From Brenneria nigrifluens DSM 30175 = ATCC 13028 (GTDB lineage: Bacteria > Pseudomonadota > Gammaproteobacteria > Enterobacterales > Enterobacteriaceae): a stretch of DNA of 64,000 nucleotides. A program made the position numbers and the translations under genes. Below are positions 26,078 through 35,028 of this stretch, piece after piece; within the stretch, counting starts at the first letter, position 1; each line of letters opens with the position of its first letter. The DNA lies in the NCBI RefSeq assembly GCF_005484965.1, contig NZ_CP034036.1:1488001-1552000 (forward strand), read 5' to 3'. The notes under the pieces were generated by a model that made no database searches, had not been told where the DNA came from, and worked only from the letters and a program-made list of their open reading frames with translations.

Positions 26078-27877
26078 ATGACAGATTTAACGACGCACGA
26101 TATCGCTCAGCCAGCCTGGCAAACCCGCGATCACCTTGATGATCCGGTGGTTAGCGAACTGTGCAACCGTTTTGGGCCGGAAGCATTTACCGTACAGGCG
26201 ACGCGCACGGGCGTTCCCGTCGTATGGATTAAACGTGAGCAATTACTGGAAGTCGTTTCTTTCCTGAAAAAACAGCCGCAGCCTTATGTGATGCTGTTTG
26301 ATTTGCACGGCATGGACGAACGTTTGCGCACCCATCGCGAGGGTTTGCCGGCCGCTGATTTCTCTGTTTTTTACCACCTGATTTCCATCGAGCGTAACCG
26401 CGACATCATGCTGAAGGTCGCGCTGGTCGAAAGTGACTTGCATCTGCCGACCATGACCAAACTGTTCCCCAACGCCAACTGGTATGAACGTGAAACCTGG
26501 GAAATGTTCGGGGTCACCTTTGACGGCCATCCCCATTTGACGCGCATCATGATGCCGCATTCCTGGGAAGGGCATCCGCTGCGCAAGGATTATCCGGCGC
26601 GCGCCACCGAGTTCGATCCTTTCGTGCTGACCAAGCAGAAAGAAGATCTGGAAATGGAGTCGCTGACTTTTAAACCCGAAGAGTGGGGCATGAAGCGCGG
26701 CACCGAAAACGAAGACTTCATGTTCCTCAACATGGGGCCGAACCACCCCTCGTCGCACGGCGCTTTCCGTCTTATTCTGCAACTGGACGGCGAAGAGATC
26801 ATCGACTGTATTCCCGATGTCGGCTATCACCACCGCGGCGCGGAAAAAATGGGCGAGCGTCAGTCCTGGCACAGCTACATTCCTTATACCGACCGCATCG
26901 AATATCTGGGCGGCTGCGTCAACGAGATGCCCTATGTGCTGGCCGTTGAAAAACTGGCGGGCATCGAGGTGCCGGATCGGGTTAAAACCATTCGCGTCAT
27001 GCTGTCCGAACTTTTCCGCATCAACAGCCACCTGCTATATATCGGTACTTATATTCAGGATGTCGGCGCCATGACGCCGATCTTTTTTCTGTTCACCGAT
27101 CGCCAGAAAATTTACGATCTGGTGGAAGCCATCACCGGATTCCGTATGCACCCGGCGTGGTTCCGCATCGGCGGCGTGGCGCACGATCTGCCGCGCGGCT
27201 GGGAACGCCTGCTGCGCGAGTTCCTCGACTGGATGCCATCCCGTTTGGACACTTATGTCAAGGCCGCTTTGCAGAACACCATCCTGAAAGGCCGTACCCA
27301 GGGGGTAGCCGCCTACAACGCCAAAGAAGCGCTGGAGTGGGGCGTTACCGGCGCCGCTCTGCGGGCGACCGGCGTCAATTTTGACGTGCGCAAACAGCGT
27401 CCCTATTCCGGTTATGAAAACTTTGACTTTGAAGTGCCGGTGGGCAACGGCATCAGCGACTGCTATAGCCGGGTGATGCTGAAAGTTGAAGAGCTGCGCC
27501 AGAGCCTGCGTATTCTGGAACAGTGCCTGAACAACATGCCGGAAGGGCCGTTCAAGGCGGATCACCCGCTGACCACGCCGCCGCCGAAGGAACGCACGCT
27601 ACAGCATATTGAAACCCTGATTAACCACTTCCTCCAGGTTTCCTGGGGGCCGGTCATGCCCGCCAATGAATCCTTCCAGATGATTGAGGCGACAAAAGGC
27701 ATCAACAGTTATTACCTGACCAGTGACGGCGGCACCATGAGCTACCGTACTCGTATTCGCACGCCGAGCTATCCGCATCTGCAGCAGATTCCGTCAGTTA
27801 TCCGCGGATGTCTGGTATCCGATCTGATCGTTTACCTCGGCAGTATTGATTTTGTCATGTCAGATGTGGACCGCTAA
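26078..27877 (+). CDS. nuoC: NADH-quinone oxidoreductase fused subunit CD
   Basis: Fusion of NuoC (30 kDa-like, residues 1 to about 190) and NuoD (49 kDa-like, from about 205), as in other enterobacteria. The C part ends with WEMFGVTFDGHPHLTRIMMP and PLRKDYPARATEFDPF. The D part has NMGPNHPSSHGAFRLILQLDGEEI at the quinone cavity and closes with the canonical DFVMSDVDR. The 599 residues match the family. nuoE follows two bases after its stop. Confidence 0.97.
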   Translation: MTDLTTHDIAQPAWQTRDHLDDPVVSELCNRFGPEAFTVQATRTGVPVVWIKREQLLEVVSFLKKQPQPYVMLFDLHGMDERLRTHREGLPAADFSVFYHLISIERNRDIMLKVALVESDLHLPTMTKLFPNANWYERETWEMFGVTFDGHPHLTRIMMPHSWEGHPLRKDYPARATEFDPFVLTKQKEDLEMESLTFKPEEWGMKRGTENEDFMFLNMGPNHPSSHGAFRLILQLDGEEIIDCIPDVGYHHRGAEKMGERQSWHSYIPYTDRIEYLGGCVNEMPYVLAVEKLAGIEVPDRVKTIRVMLSELFRINSHLLYIGTYIQDVGAMTPIFFLFTDRQKIYDLVEAITGFRMHPAWFRIGGVAHDLPRGWERLLREFLDWMPSRLDTYVKAALQNTILKGRTQGVAAYNAKEALEWGVTGAALRATGVNFDVRKQRPYSGYENFDFEVPVGNGISDCYSRVMLKVEELRQSLRILEQCLNNMPEGPFKADHPLTTPPPKERTLQHIETLINHFLQVSWGPVMPANESFQMIEATKGINSYYLTSDGGTMSYRTRIRTPSYPHLQQIPSVIRGCLVSDLIVYLGSIDFVMSDVDR

Positions 27878-27879
27878 TT

Positions 27880-28428
27880 ATGCACGATCATAACAACACT
27901 CACGATCATATCGGCGTTCAGGGGCAACCCGCCGCCGTTTCACTGACGAAAGATACTGTTTTTGTGCTGAGCGACGCGGAGCGTGACGCCATCGAGCACG
28001 AAAAACATCACTATGAAGATGCGCGCGCCGCTTCGATCGAGGCGCTGAAAATCGTGCAAAAGCAGCGCGGCTGGGTGCCGGACGGCGCCATCAAGGCGAT
28101 CGCCGACCTGCTGGGCATTCCGGACAGCGACGTAGAGGGCGTGGCGACATTTTACAGCCAGATTTTCCGCCAGCCGGTGGGGCGTCACATCGTGCGCTAC
28201 TGCGATAGCGTGGTTTGCCATATCAACGGTTATGAAGGCGTTAAGGCGGCCCTGGAGCGCAAACTCAGCATCAAGCCGGGACAGACTACGTTCGACGGAC
28301 GTTTCACCCTGTTGCCCACCTGCTGCCTGGGGAACTGTGACAAAGGTCCGTCAATGATGATTGACGATGATACCCACACCCACGTCAAGCCTGAAGATAT
28401 CGAATCGTTATTGGAGCAGTATCAATGA
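27880..28428 (+). CDS. nuoE: NADH-quinone oxidoreductase subunit E
   Basis: Thioredoxin-like subunit holding [2Fe-2S] cluster N1a. Ligands are in RYCDSVVCHINGY and LLPTCCLGNCDKGP. At 182 residues it is somewhat longer than E. coli NuoE (166), because of a His-rich N terminus (MHDHNNTHDH); the true start could be further in. It overlaps nuoF in an ATGA. Confidence 0.96.
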   Translation: MHDHNNTHDHIGVQGQPAAVSLTKDTVFVLSDAERDAIEHEKHHYEDARAASIEALKIVQKQRGWVPDGAIKAIADLLGIPDSDVEGVATFYSQIFRQPVGRHIVRYCDSVVCHINGYEGVKAALERKLSIKPGQTTFDGRFTLLPTCCLGNCDKGPSMMIDDDTHTHVKPEDIESLLEQYQ

Positions 28429-29774
28429 GTAAAAACATTGTCCTGACTGCTGAGCAGCATCCTCTGACCTGGCGTCTACGCGATGACGAACAGCCGGTAT
28501 GGCTGCAAGAGTATCGCGGCAAAAACGGCTATGCCGGCGCGAAAAAAGCGTTGAGCGCCATGGCCCAGGATGAGGTGGTTTCCGTGGTTAAAGACGCCGG
28601 TCTGAAAGGGCGCGGCGGCGCGGGCTTTTCCACCGGGCTGAAATGGAGCCTGATGCCGAAAGACGAAAGCATGAATATCCGCTATCTGTTGTGCAACGCG
28701 GATGAAATGGAGCCGGGTACCTACAAAGACCGCCTGCTGATGGAGCAGCTTCCGCATTTGCTGATAGAAGGGATGCTGATTAGCGCCTTTGCGCTGAAAG
28801 CCTACCGCGGCTACATCTTCCTGCGCGGCGAATATATTGAAGCGGCGGTGAATCTGCGCCGGGCCATTGAAGAGGCCAAAGACGCCGGTCTTTTGGGCAA
28901 AAATATCCTCGGCAGCGGGTTTGACTTCGAGCTGTTTGTGCATACCGGCGCCGGCCGCTATATCTGCGGCGAAGAAACGGCGCTGATCAACTCGCTGGAA
29001 GGCCGTCGCGCCAACCCGCGCTCGAAACCGCCTTTCCCGGCTTCCGCCGGCGCCTGGGGCAAACCGACCTGCGTCAATAACGTGGAAACGCTGTGTAACG
29101 TGCCGGCCATCATCGAACATGGCGCGGCCTGGTATCAGGGGTTGTCCGCGGGGAAAAGCAAAGATGCCGGCACTAAACTTATGGGTTTCTCCGGCCGGGT
29201 TAAAAATCCGGGCCTGTGGGAGCTGCCGTTCGGCACCACCGCGCGCGAGATCCTGGAGGATTACGCCGGCGGTATGCGCGACGGGCTGACGCTGAAAGCC
29301 TGGCAGCCCGGCGGCGCCGGTACCGACTTTCTGACGGTGGATCATCTCGATCTGCCGATGGATTTCGAACATATCGCCAAAGCGGGCAGCCGCCTGGGCA
29401 CCGCGCTGGCGATGGCGGTCGATCATGAAATCAACATGGTTTCCCTGACCCGCAATCTGGAAGAGTTTTTCGCCCGTGAGTCTTGCGGCTGGTGTACCCC
29501 GTGCCGCGATGGTTTGCCCTGGAGCGTAAAACTGCTGCGCGCGCTGGAGCGCGGGGAAGGGCAACCGGGAGATATTGAAACGCTGGAGCAGCTTTGCCGC
29601 TTTCTGGGGCCGGGCAACACCTTCTGCGCCCACGCGCCGGGGGCCGTGGAACCGCTGCAAAGCGCCATCAAATATTTCCGCAATGAATTTGAGGCGGGTA
29701 TTTCTCCACAATATCTGGGTAACACCAAAGCGATTGGCGGCATTCAACCCAACCTGTTGAAAGAACGCTGGTAA
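28425..29774 (+). CDS. nuoF: NADH-quinone oxidoreductase subunit F
   Basis: NADH dehydrogenase flavoprotein of complex I: binds NADH and FMN and a [4Fe-4S] cluster (N3). The nucleotide-binding loop GLKGRGGAGFSTGLKWSLMP and FMN region ICGEETALINSLEGRR are present. Cluster ligands are in ESCGWCTPCRDG with a fourth Cys in GNTFCAHAPG. The length of 449 residues is normal. nuoG follows after a gap of about 118 bases. Confidence 0.97.
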   Translation: MSKNIVLTAEQHPLTWRLRDDEQPVWLQEYRGKNGYAGAKKALSAMAQDEVVSVVKDAGLKGRGGAGFSTGLKWSLMPKDESMNIRYLLCNADEMEPGTYKDRLLMEQLPHLLIEGMLISAFALKAYRGYIFLRGEYIEAAVNLRRAIEEAKDAGLLGKNILGSGFDFELFVHTGAGRYICGEETALINSLEGRRANPRSKPPFPASAGAWGKPTCVNNVETLCNVPAIIEHGAAWYQGLSAGKSKDAGTKLMGFSGRVKNPGLWELPFGTTAREILEDYAGGMRDGLTLKAWQPGGAGTDFLTVDHLDLPMDFEHIAKAGSRLGTALAMAVDHEINMVSLTRNLEEFFARESCGWCTPCRDGLPWSVKLLRALERGEGQPGDIETLEQLCRFLGPGNTFCAHAPGAVEPLQSAIKYFRNEFEAGISPQYLGNTKAIGGIQPNLLKERW

Positions 29775-29892
29775 CTAATCGCCTGATGAGCTTGAGATGC
29801 AGTAAATGTATCCGCCGGGCGGCGCAAACAAGCCGCCCTCATAAACAGAATTTTTGATTAGCGCCTGTGGTAACTCAGGCCTTTATGGAAGC

Positions 29893-32628
29893 ATGCTGAC
29901 TATGGCTACTATTCATGTAGACGGCAAGGAGTATGAAGTAAACGGCGCGGACAACCTGCTTGAGGCCTGTCTGTCCCTGGGACTTGATATTCCTTATTTT
30001 TGTTGGCACCCGGCGCTGGGGAGCGTAGGCTCCTGCCGCCTGTGTGCGGTCCGGCAATATCAGAACGCGGAAGACACCCGCGGTCGCCTGGTAATGTCCT
30101 GTATGACGCCGGCAGCCGACGGTACCTATATTGCTATTGAGGAAGAAGAAGCCACGCTATTCCGTAAAACGATAGTCGAGTTTCTGATGACCAATCACCC
30201 GCACGACTGTCCGGTGTGCGAGGAGGGGGGCAACTGCCACCTGCAGGATATGACGGTGATGACGGGACACAATTTCCGTCGCTATCGTTTTACCAAGCGC
30301 ACTCATCGCAATCAGGATCTCGGGCCGTTCATTTCCCATGAGATGAACCGCTGTATCGCCTGTTACCGCTGCGTTCGCTACTACAAGGATTATGCAGACG
30401 GATCCGACCTCGGCGTTTACGGCGCGCACGATAACGTCTACTTCGGGCGCCCGCAGGACGGCACGCTGGAAAGCGAGTTCTCCGGTAATCTGATCGAGGT
30501 TTGTCCCACCGGCGTCTTTACCGACAAAACGCACTCCGAGCGTTACAACCGTAAATGGGATATGCAGTTTGCGCCGAGCATCTGCCAACAGTGCAGCGTC
30601 GGCTGCAATACCAGCCCGGGCGAACGCTATGGCGAGCTGCGCCGCGTTGAAAACCGTTTCAACGGCAGCGTAAACCACTACTTCCTATGCGACCGCGGTC
30701 GTTTTGGCTACGGTTACGTCAATTTGCAGGATCGTCCCAAACGGCCGCTGCAACGCCGCGGCGAGGACTGGATTGCGTTGAATGCCGACCAGGCGTTGCA
30801 GGGGGCGGCCGACGTGCTGCGCCAGGCAAAGAAAACCATCGGCATCGGTTCGCCGCGCGCCAGCATCGAAAGCAACTTTGCGCTGCGCGAGCTGGTGGGG
30901 GCGGAAAACTTCTATACCGGCATCGCCCAGGACGAACAGGATCGTCTGCAACTGATCCTGAAGGTGTTGCGCGAAAGCGGCGTACGTACCCCGGCGCTGC
31001 GTGAGATAGAGAGCTACGACGCCGTGCTGGTGCTGGGAGAGGATCTGACCCAGACCGGCGCCCGCATTGCGCTGGCGGTGCGTCAGGCGGTGAAGGGCAA
31101 GGCGCGTGAAATGGCGGCGGCGCAGAAAGTGGCCGACTGGCAGATTGCGGCCATTATGAACATCGGTCAGCACGCCAAGCATCCGCTGTTTATCACCAAC
31201 GTCGATGATACCCGTCTGGACGATATCGCCGCCTGGAACTACCGCGCGCCGGTGGCCGATCAGGCGCGGCTGGGCTTTGCCATCGCCCATGCGCTGGACG
31301 ACGGCGCCCCGGCAGTGCCGGATCTGGCCGCCGGGCTTGAGCAGAAAGTGGATATCATCGTTCAGGCGCTGGCCGGGGCGAAAAAGCCACTGATTATCTC
31401 CGGCACCAACGCCGGCAGCCGCGATATCATCGCGGCGGCGGCCAACGTGGCGCAGGCGCTGAAGGCACGCGGTTCCGACGTCGGCATCACCTTTGTCGCT
31501 TCCGCGGCGAACAGCATCGGCCTGTCGATGATCGGCGGCGGTTCGCTGGATGAGGCCCTGGCGCAGTTGGAAAGCGGCGAGGCCGACGGCGTGGTGGTAT
31601 TGGAGAACGACCTCTATCGCCATGCACCTGCCGCGCGCGTCGACGCGGCGCTGGAGAAAGCCGGCAATCTGATCGTGCTGGATCATCAGCGCACCCGCAT
31701 CATGGAGAAAGCCAGCCTGATCCTCTCATCGGCCAGTTTTGCCGAGAGCGACGGCACGCTGATCAACCAGGAAGGGCGCGCCCAGCGTTTCTTCCAGGTG
31801 TATGACCCCACTTACTACGACGACCAGGTGGTGATGCTGGAAAGCTGGCGCTGGCTGCACTCGCTGTTTATTACCTATAACAGCCGCCAGATCGACTGGA
31901 CGCAGCTCGACCATGTGATTGACGCCTGCGTCGCCGCGCTGCCGCAGCTGGCGGCGATCAAGCAGGCCGCGCCTGATGCCTCCTTCAGGATCAAGGGGCA
32001 AAAGCTGGCCCGTTCGCCGAACCGTTCAAGCGGGCGAACCGCGATGCGCGCCAATATCAGCGTGCACGAGCCGCGTCAGCCGCAGGATAAAGACACCATG
32101 TTCGCTTTCTCGATGGAGGGGAACAACAGCCCGACGGCCGATCGCCAGCAGATTCCATTCGCCTGGGCGCCGGGCTGGAACTCGCCGCAGGCGTGGAACA
32201 AGTTCCAGGATGAAGTGGGCGGTCATCTGCGCCACGGCGATCCCGGCGTGCGCCTGATTGAAGCGGGCGAGAAGACGCTGGATTATTTCGCCGATATCCC
32301 GGCCGCCTTCGTCGCCCAGTCGGGCAACTGGCGCGTGGCGCCGTATTATCATCTGTTCGGCAGCGACGAGTTGTCGCAGCGCTCGGCGGTGATTCAACAA
32401 CGTATGCCGGAGCCTTATGTGGTGGTTAATCCCGCGGATGCGGCGGCGTTGGGGGTTAATCCGGGTTCGCTGGTGGAGTTGAGCTGCGGCGGTCAGACAT
32501 GGCGTTTGGCGCTGCGGCTAAGCGCCGGACTGAGTCAGGGACAGGTTGGTTTACCGTTGGGGCTGCCGGGCATCGCCCCGGTGCTGGCGGGCGCAACCGT
32601 TGAGAATCTGCGGGAGGCTGCACAATGA
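29893..32628 (+). CDS. nuoG: NADH-quinone oxidoreductase subunit G
   Basis: Largest peripheral subunit, carrying several iron-sulfur clusters in a molybdopterin-oxidoreductase-like fold. N-terminal [2Fe-2S] ligands are in DIPYFCWHP, SCRLCAV and MSCMTP; then NHPHDCPVCEEGGNCHLQD, RCIACYRCVRY and CPTG. The extra cluster motif CQQCSVGCNTSPGERYGEL is present. I start at ATG 29893 (MLTMATIHVDG), with GGA upstream; ATG 29902 is possible and a further frame from 29854 is not family-like. This gives 911 residues. The stop overlaps nuoH by four bases. Confidence 0.96.
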   Translation: MLTMATIHVDGKEYEVNGADNLLEACLSLGLDIPYFCWHPALGSVGSCRLCAVRQYQNAEDTRGRLVMSCMTPAADGTYIAIEEEEATLFRKTIVEFLMTNHPHDCPVCEEGGNCHLQDMTVMTGHNFRRYRFTKRTHRNQDLGPFISHEMNRCIACYRCVRYYKDYADGSDLGVYGAHDNVYFGRPQDGTLESEFSGNLIEVCPTGVFTDKTHSERYNRKWDMQFAPSICQQCSVGCNTSPGERYGELRRVENRFNGSVNHYFLCDRGRFGYGYVNLQDRPKRPLQRRGEDWIALNADQALQGAADVLRQAKKTIGIGSPRASIESNFALRELVGAENFYTGIAQDEQDRLQLILKVLRESGVRTPALREIESYDAVLVLGEDLTQTGARIALAVRQAVKGKAREMAAAQKVADWQIAAIMNIGQHAKHPLFITNVDDTRLDDIAAWNYRAPVADQARLGFAIAHALDDGAPAVPDLAAGLEQKVDIIVQALAGAKKPLIISGTNAGSRDIIAAAANVAQALKARGSDVGITFVASAANSIGLSMIGGGSLDEALAQLESGEADGVVVLENDLYRHAPAARVDAALEKAGNLIVLDHQRTRIMEKASLILSSASFAESDGTLINQEGRAQRFFQVYDPTYYDDQVVMLESWRWLHSLFITYNSRQIDWTQLDHVIDACVAALPQLAAIKQAAPDASFRIKGQKLARSPNRSSGRTAMRANISVHEPRQPQDKDTMFAFSMEGNNSPTADRQQIPFAWAPGWNSPQAWNKFQDEVGGHLRHGDPGVRLIEAGEKTLDYFADIPAAFVAQSGNWRVAPYYHLFGSDELSQRSAVIQQRMPEPYVVVNPADAAALGVNPGSLVELSCGGQTWRLALRLSAGLSQGQVGLPLGLPGIAPVLAGATVENLREAAQ

Positions 32629-33602
32629 GTTGGTTGACACCGGATCTCCTGGAGATACTGAGTTCTGTCGGAAAAGCGGTTGTTATCCTGCTGGTCGTGG
32701 TGACCTGCGGGGCATTTATGAGTATGGGCGAACGTAAGCTGCTGGGGCTGTTCCAGGGGCGTTACGGACCGAACAGGGTCGGCTGGGGCGGTTCGTTACA
32801 GCTGGTCGCCGATATGATCAAAATGTTCTTCAAAGAAGACTGGGTGCCGAAGTTTACCGACAAAGTGATCTTCACCCTGGCGCCGATGATCGCCTTTACC
32901 TCGCTGTTGCTGGCCTTCGCCATCGTACCCATCACCCCGACCTGGGGCGTATCGGACCTGAATATCGGGCTGCTGTTTTTCCTGATGATGGCCGGTCTGG
33001 CGGTTTACGCGGTGCTGTTCGCCGGTTGGTCGAGCAACAACAAATATTCATTGCTGGGCGCGGTGCGCGCATCCGCACAGACCCTGAGCTACGAAGTGTT
33101 TCTCGGATTGTCGCTGATGGGTATCGTCGCCCAGGCCGGCTCCTTCAATATGCGCGACATCGTGGATTCCCAGGAACATTTGTGGAATATCATCCCGCAG
33201 TTCTTCGGCTTCGTCACTTTCGCCATCGCCGGGGTGGCGGTGTGTCACCGCCACCCGTTCGACCAGCCCGAAGCGGAGCAGGAGCTGGCGGATGGCTACC
33301 ACATTGAATATTCCGGTATGAAATTCGGTTTGTTCTTCGTGGGGGAATATATCGGCATCGTCACGGTTTCCGCCCTGATCGTCACCCTGTTCTTCGGGGG
33401 CTGGCACGGTCCGTGGCTGCCGCCGTTCATCTGGTTTGCCCTGAAAACGGCTTTCTTTATGATGATGTTTATTCTGATCCGCGCCGCGCTGCCGCGTCCG
33501 CGTTATGACCAGGTGATGTCCTTCGGCTGGAAGATCTGCCTGCCGATAACCCTACTGAACCTGCTGGCGACCGCCGCGGTCATTTTGTACAACGCTCAAT
33601 AA
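32625..33602 (+). CDS. nuoH: NADH-quinone oxidoreductase subunit H
   Basis: Membrane subunit joining the two arms of complex I and forming much of the quinone tunnel. The 325 residues carry about eight transmembrane helices. Conserved: GERKLLGLFQGRYGPNRVGWGGSLQ, HRHPFDQPEAEQELADGYHIEYSGMKFGLFF. Start overlaps the nuoG stop (ATGA). nuoI follows after 14 bases with AAGGGG upstream. Confidence 0.97.
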   Translation: MSWLTPDLLEILSSVGKAVVILLVVVTCGAFMSMGERKLLGLFQGRYGPNRVGWGGSLQLVADMIKMFFKEDWVPKFTDKVIFTLAPMIAFTSLLLAFAIVPITPTWGVSDLNIGLLFFLMMAGLAVYAVLFAGWSSNNKYSLLGAVRASAQTLSYEVFLGLSLMGIVAQAGSFNMRDIVDSQEHLWNIIPQFFGFVTFAIAGVAVCHRHPFDQPEAEQELADGYHIEYSGMKFGLFFVGEYIGIVTVSALIVTLFFGGWHGPWLPPFIWFALKTAFFMMMFILIRAALPRPRYDQVMSFGWKICLPITLLNLLATAAVILYNAQ

Positions 33603-33616
33603 GGGGTGAATAAACC

Positions 33617-34159
33617 ATGACATTAAAAGATTTAGTGGTTGGTTTCGGCACCCAGGTACGCAGTATCTGTATGGTGGGTTCGAACGCTTTTAAAAAGCGC
33701 GAAACCAGAATGTATCCTGAAGAGCCGGTGAACCCGCCGCCGCGCTTTCGCGGCCGTATCGTACTGACGCGCGATCCGGACGGCGCGGAGCGTTGCGTGG
33801 CCTGTAACCTGTGCGCGGTGGCCTGCCCGGTGGGCTGTATCTCCCTGCAGAAAGCGGAAACCAAAGATGGCCGCTGGTATCCTGAATTCTTCCGCATCAA
33901 TTTCTCGCGCTGCATTTTCTGTGGTTTTTGCGAAGAGGCCTGCCCGACCACGGCGATTCAGCTGACGCCGGATTTTGAAATGGGGGATTACAAACGTCAG
34001 GATCTGGTTTACGAAAAAGAAGATCTGCTGATCTCGGGGCCGGGTAAATATCCGGAATATAACTTTTACCGGATGGCCGGCATGGCTATCGATGGGAAAG
34101 ATAAAGGCGAAGCCGAAAACGAAGCCAAACCCATCGATGTCAAAGGCCTGTTGCCCTAA
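33617..34159 (+). CDS. nuoI: NADH-quinone oxidoreductase subunit I
   Basis: Ferredoxin-like subunit with two [4Fe-4S] clusters (N6a and N6b). Both motifs are complete: CVACNLCAVACPVGC and CIFCGFCEEACPTTA, within 180 residues. It links NuoG to NuoB electrically. Tight spacing to nuoH and nuoJ (14 and 9 bases) fits one transcript. Confidence 0.97.
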   Translation: MTLKDLVVGFGTQVRSICMVGSNAFKKRETRMYPEEPVNPPPRFRGRIVLTRDPDGAERCVACNLCAVACPVGCISLQKAETKDGRWYPEFFRINFSRCIFCGFCEEACPTTAIQLTPDFEMGDYKRQDLVYEKEDLLISGPGKYPEYNFYRMAGMAIDGKDKGEAENEAKPIDVKGLLP

Positions 34160-34168
34160 GGAGCTAGC

Positions 34169-34729
34169 ATGGAATTCGCTTTTTATATTGCGGGTCTGAT
34201 TGCGGTAGTGGCGACGCTGCGCGTCATTACCCATACCAACCCGGTACATGCGCTGTTGTATCTGATCGTTTCTCTTATTGCCATCGCCTGCGTGTTTTTC
34301 TCGCTGGGGGCTTACTTTGCCGGCGCGCTGGAGATCATCGTTTACGCGGGCGCCATTATGGTGCTGTTCGTGTTTGTGGTGATGATGCTCAACTTGGGAA
34401 ATTCCGTGGTCGAGCAGGAACGCGCATGGCTTAAACCCACCGTCTGGATAGGGCCATCATTGCTGTCGCTGGTATTGCTGGTAGTGATAGTGAAGGGCAT
34501 TCTCAGTCTGGATGACCAGGGCATTAGCGGAGAAGTGGTGGATGCCAAGTCGGTGGGCATCGCGCTGTTCGGCCCTTATGTTCTCGCCGTTGAACTGGCC
34601 TCGATGCTGCTGTTGGCAGGGCTGGTGGTCGCTTTCCACGTCGGTCGCGAAGACAAACGCGGTGAGGTTATCGCCAAAGAAACCGCGCGCCAGGATGTTG
34701 ATAATAAAATAACAGGGGAACGCGCATGA
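34169..34729 (+). CDS. nuoJ: NADH-quinone oxidoreductase subunit J
   Basis: Membrane-arm subunit of 186 residues with five hydrophobic segments; the conserved third helix region is GALEIIVYAGAIMVLFVFVVMMLNLG. GAGCTAGC upstream serves as a modest ribosome site. The stop overlaps the nuoK ATG in ATGA. Confidence 0.96.
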   Translation: MEFAFYIAGLIAVVATLRVITHTNPVHALLYLIVSLIAIACVFFSLGAYFAGALEIIVYAGAIMVLFVFVVMMLNLGNSVVEQERAWLKPTVWIGPSLLSLVLLVVIVKGILSLDDQGISGEVVDAKSVGIALFGPYVLAVELASMLLLAGLVVAFHVGREDKRGEVIAKETARQDVDNKITGERA

Positions 34730-35028
34730 TTCCGTTACAACATGGTTTGATTTTGGCAGCCATCCTGTTTGTTTTGGGGCTGACCGGGCTGATTATCCGT
34801 CGTAACTTGCTGTTTATGCTGATAAGCCTGGAGATAATGATTAACGCTGCGGCGTTGGCGTTTGTGGTGGCGGGCAGTTACTGGCATCAGGCGGACGGGC
34901 AGGTGATGTATATTCTGGCGATTACGCTGGCGGCGGCTGAAGCCAGCATTGGGTTGGCGCTGCTGTTGCAACTGTACCGCCGCCGCCAGAATCTGAATAT
35001 TGATACGGTCAGTGAGATGCGCGGATGA
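34726..35028 (+). CDS. nuoK: NADH-quinone oxidoreductase subunit K
   Basis: Small membrane subunit (100 residues, three helices) with the conserved glutamates of the central hydrophilic axis in MLISLEIMINAAALAF and ITLAAAEASIGLALLLQLYRRR. Overlaps nuoJ and nuoL by four bases at each end, so it is translated by coupling. Confidence 0.97.
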   Translation: MIPLQHGLILAAILFVLGLTGLIIRRNLLFMLISLEIMINAAALAFVVAGSYWHQADGQVMYILAITLAAAEASIGLALLLQLYRRRQNLNIDTVSEMRG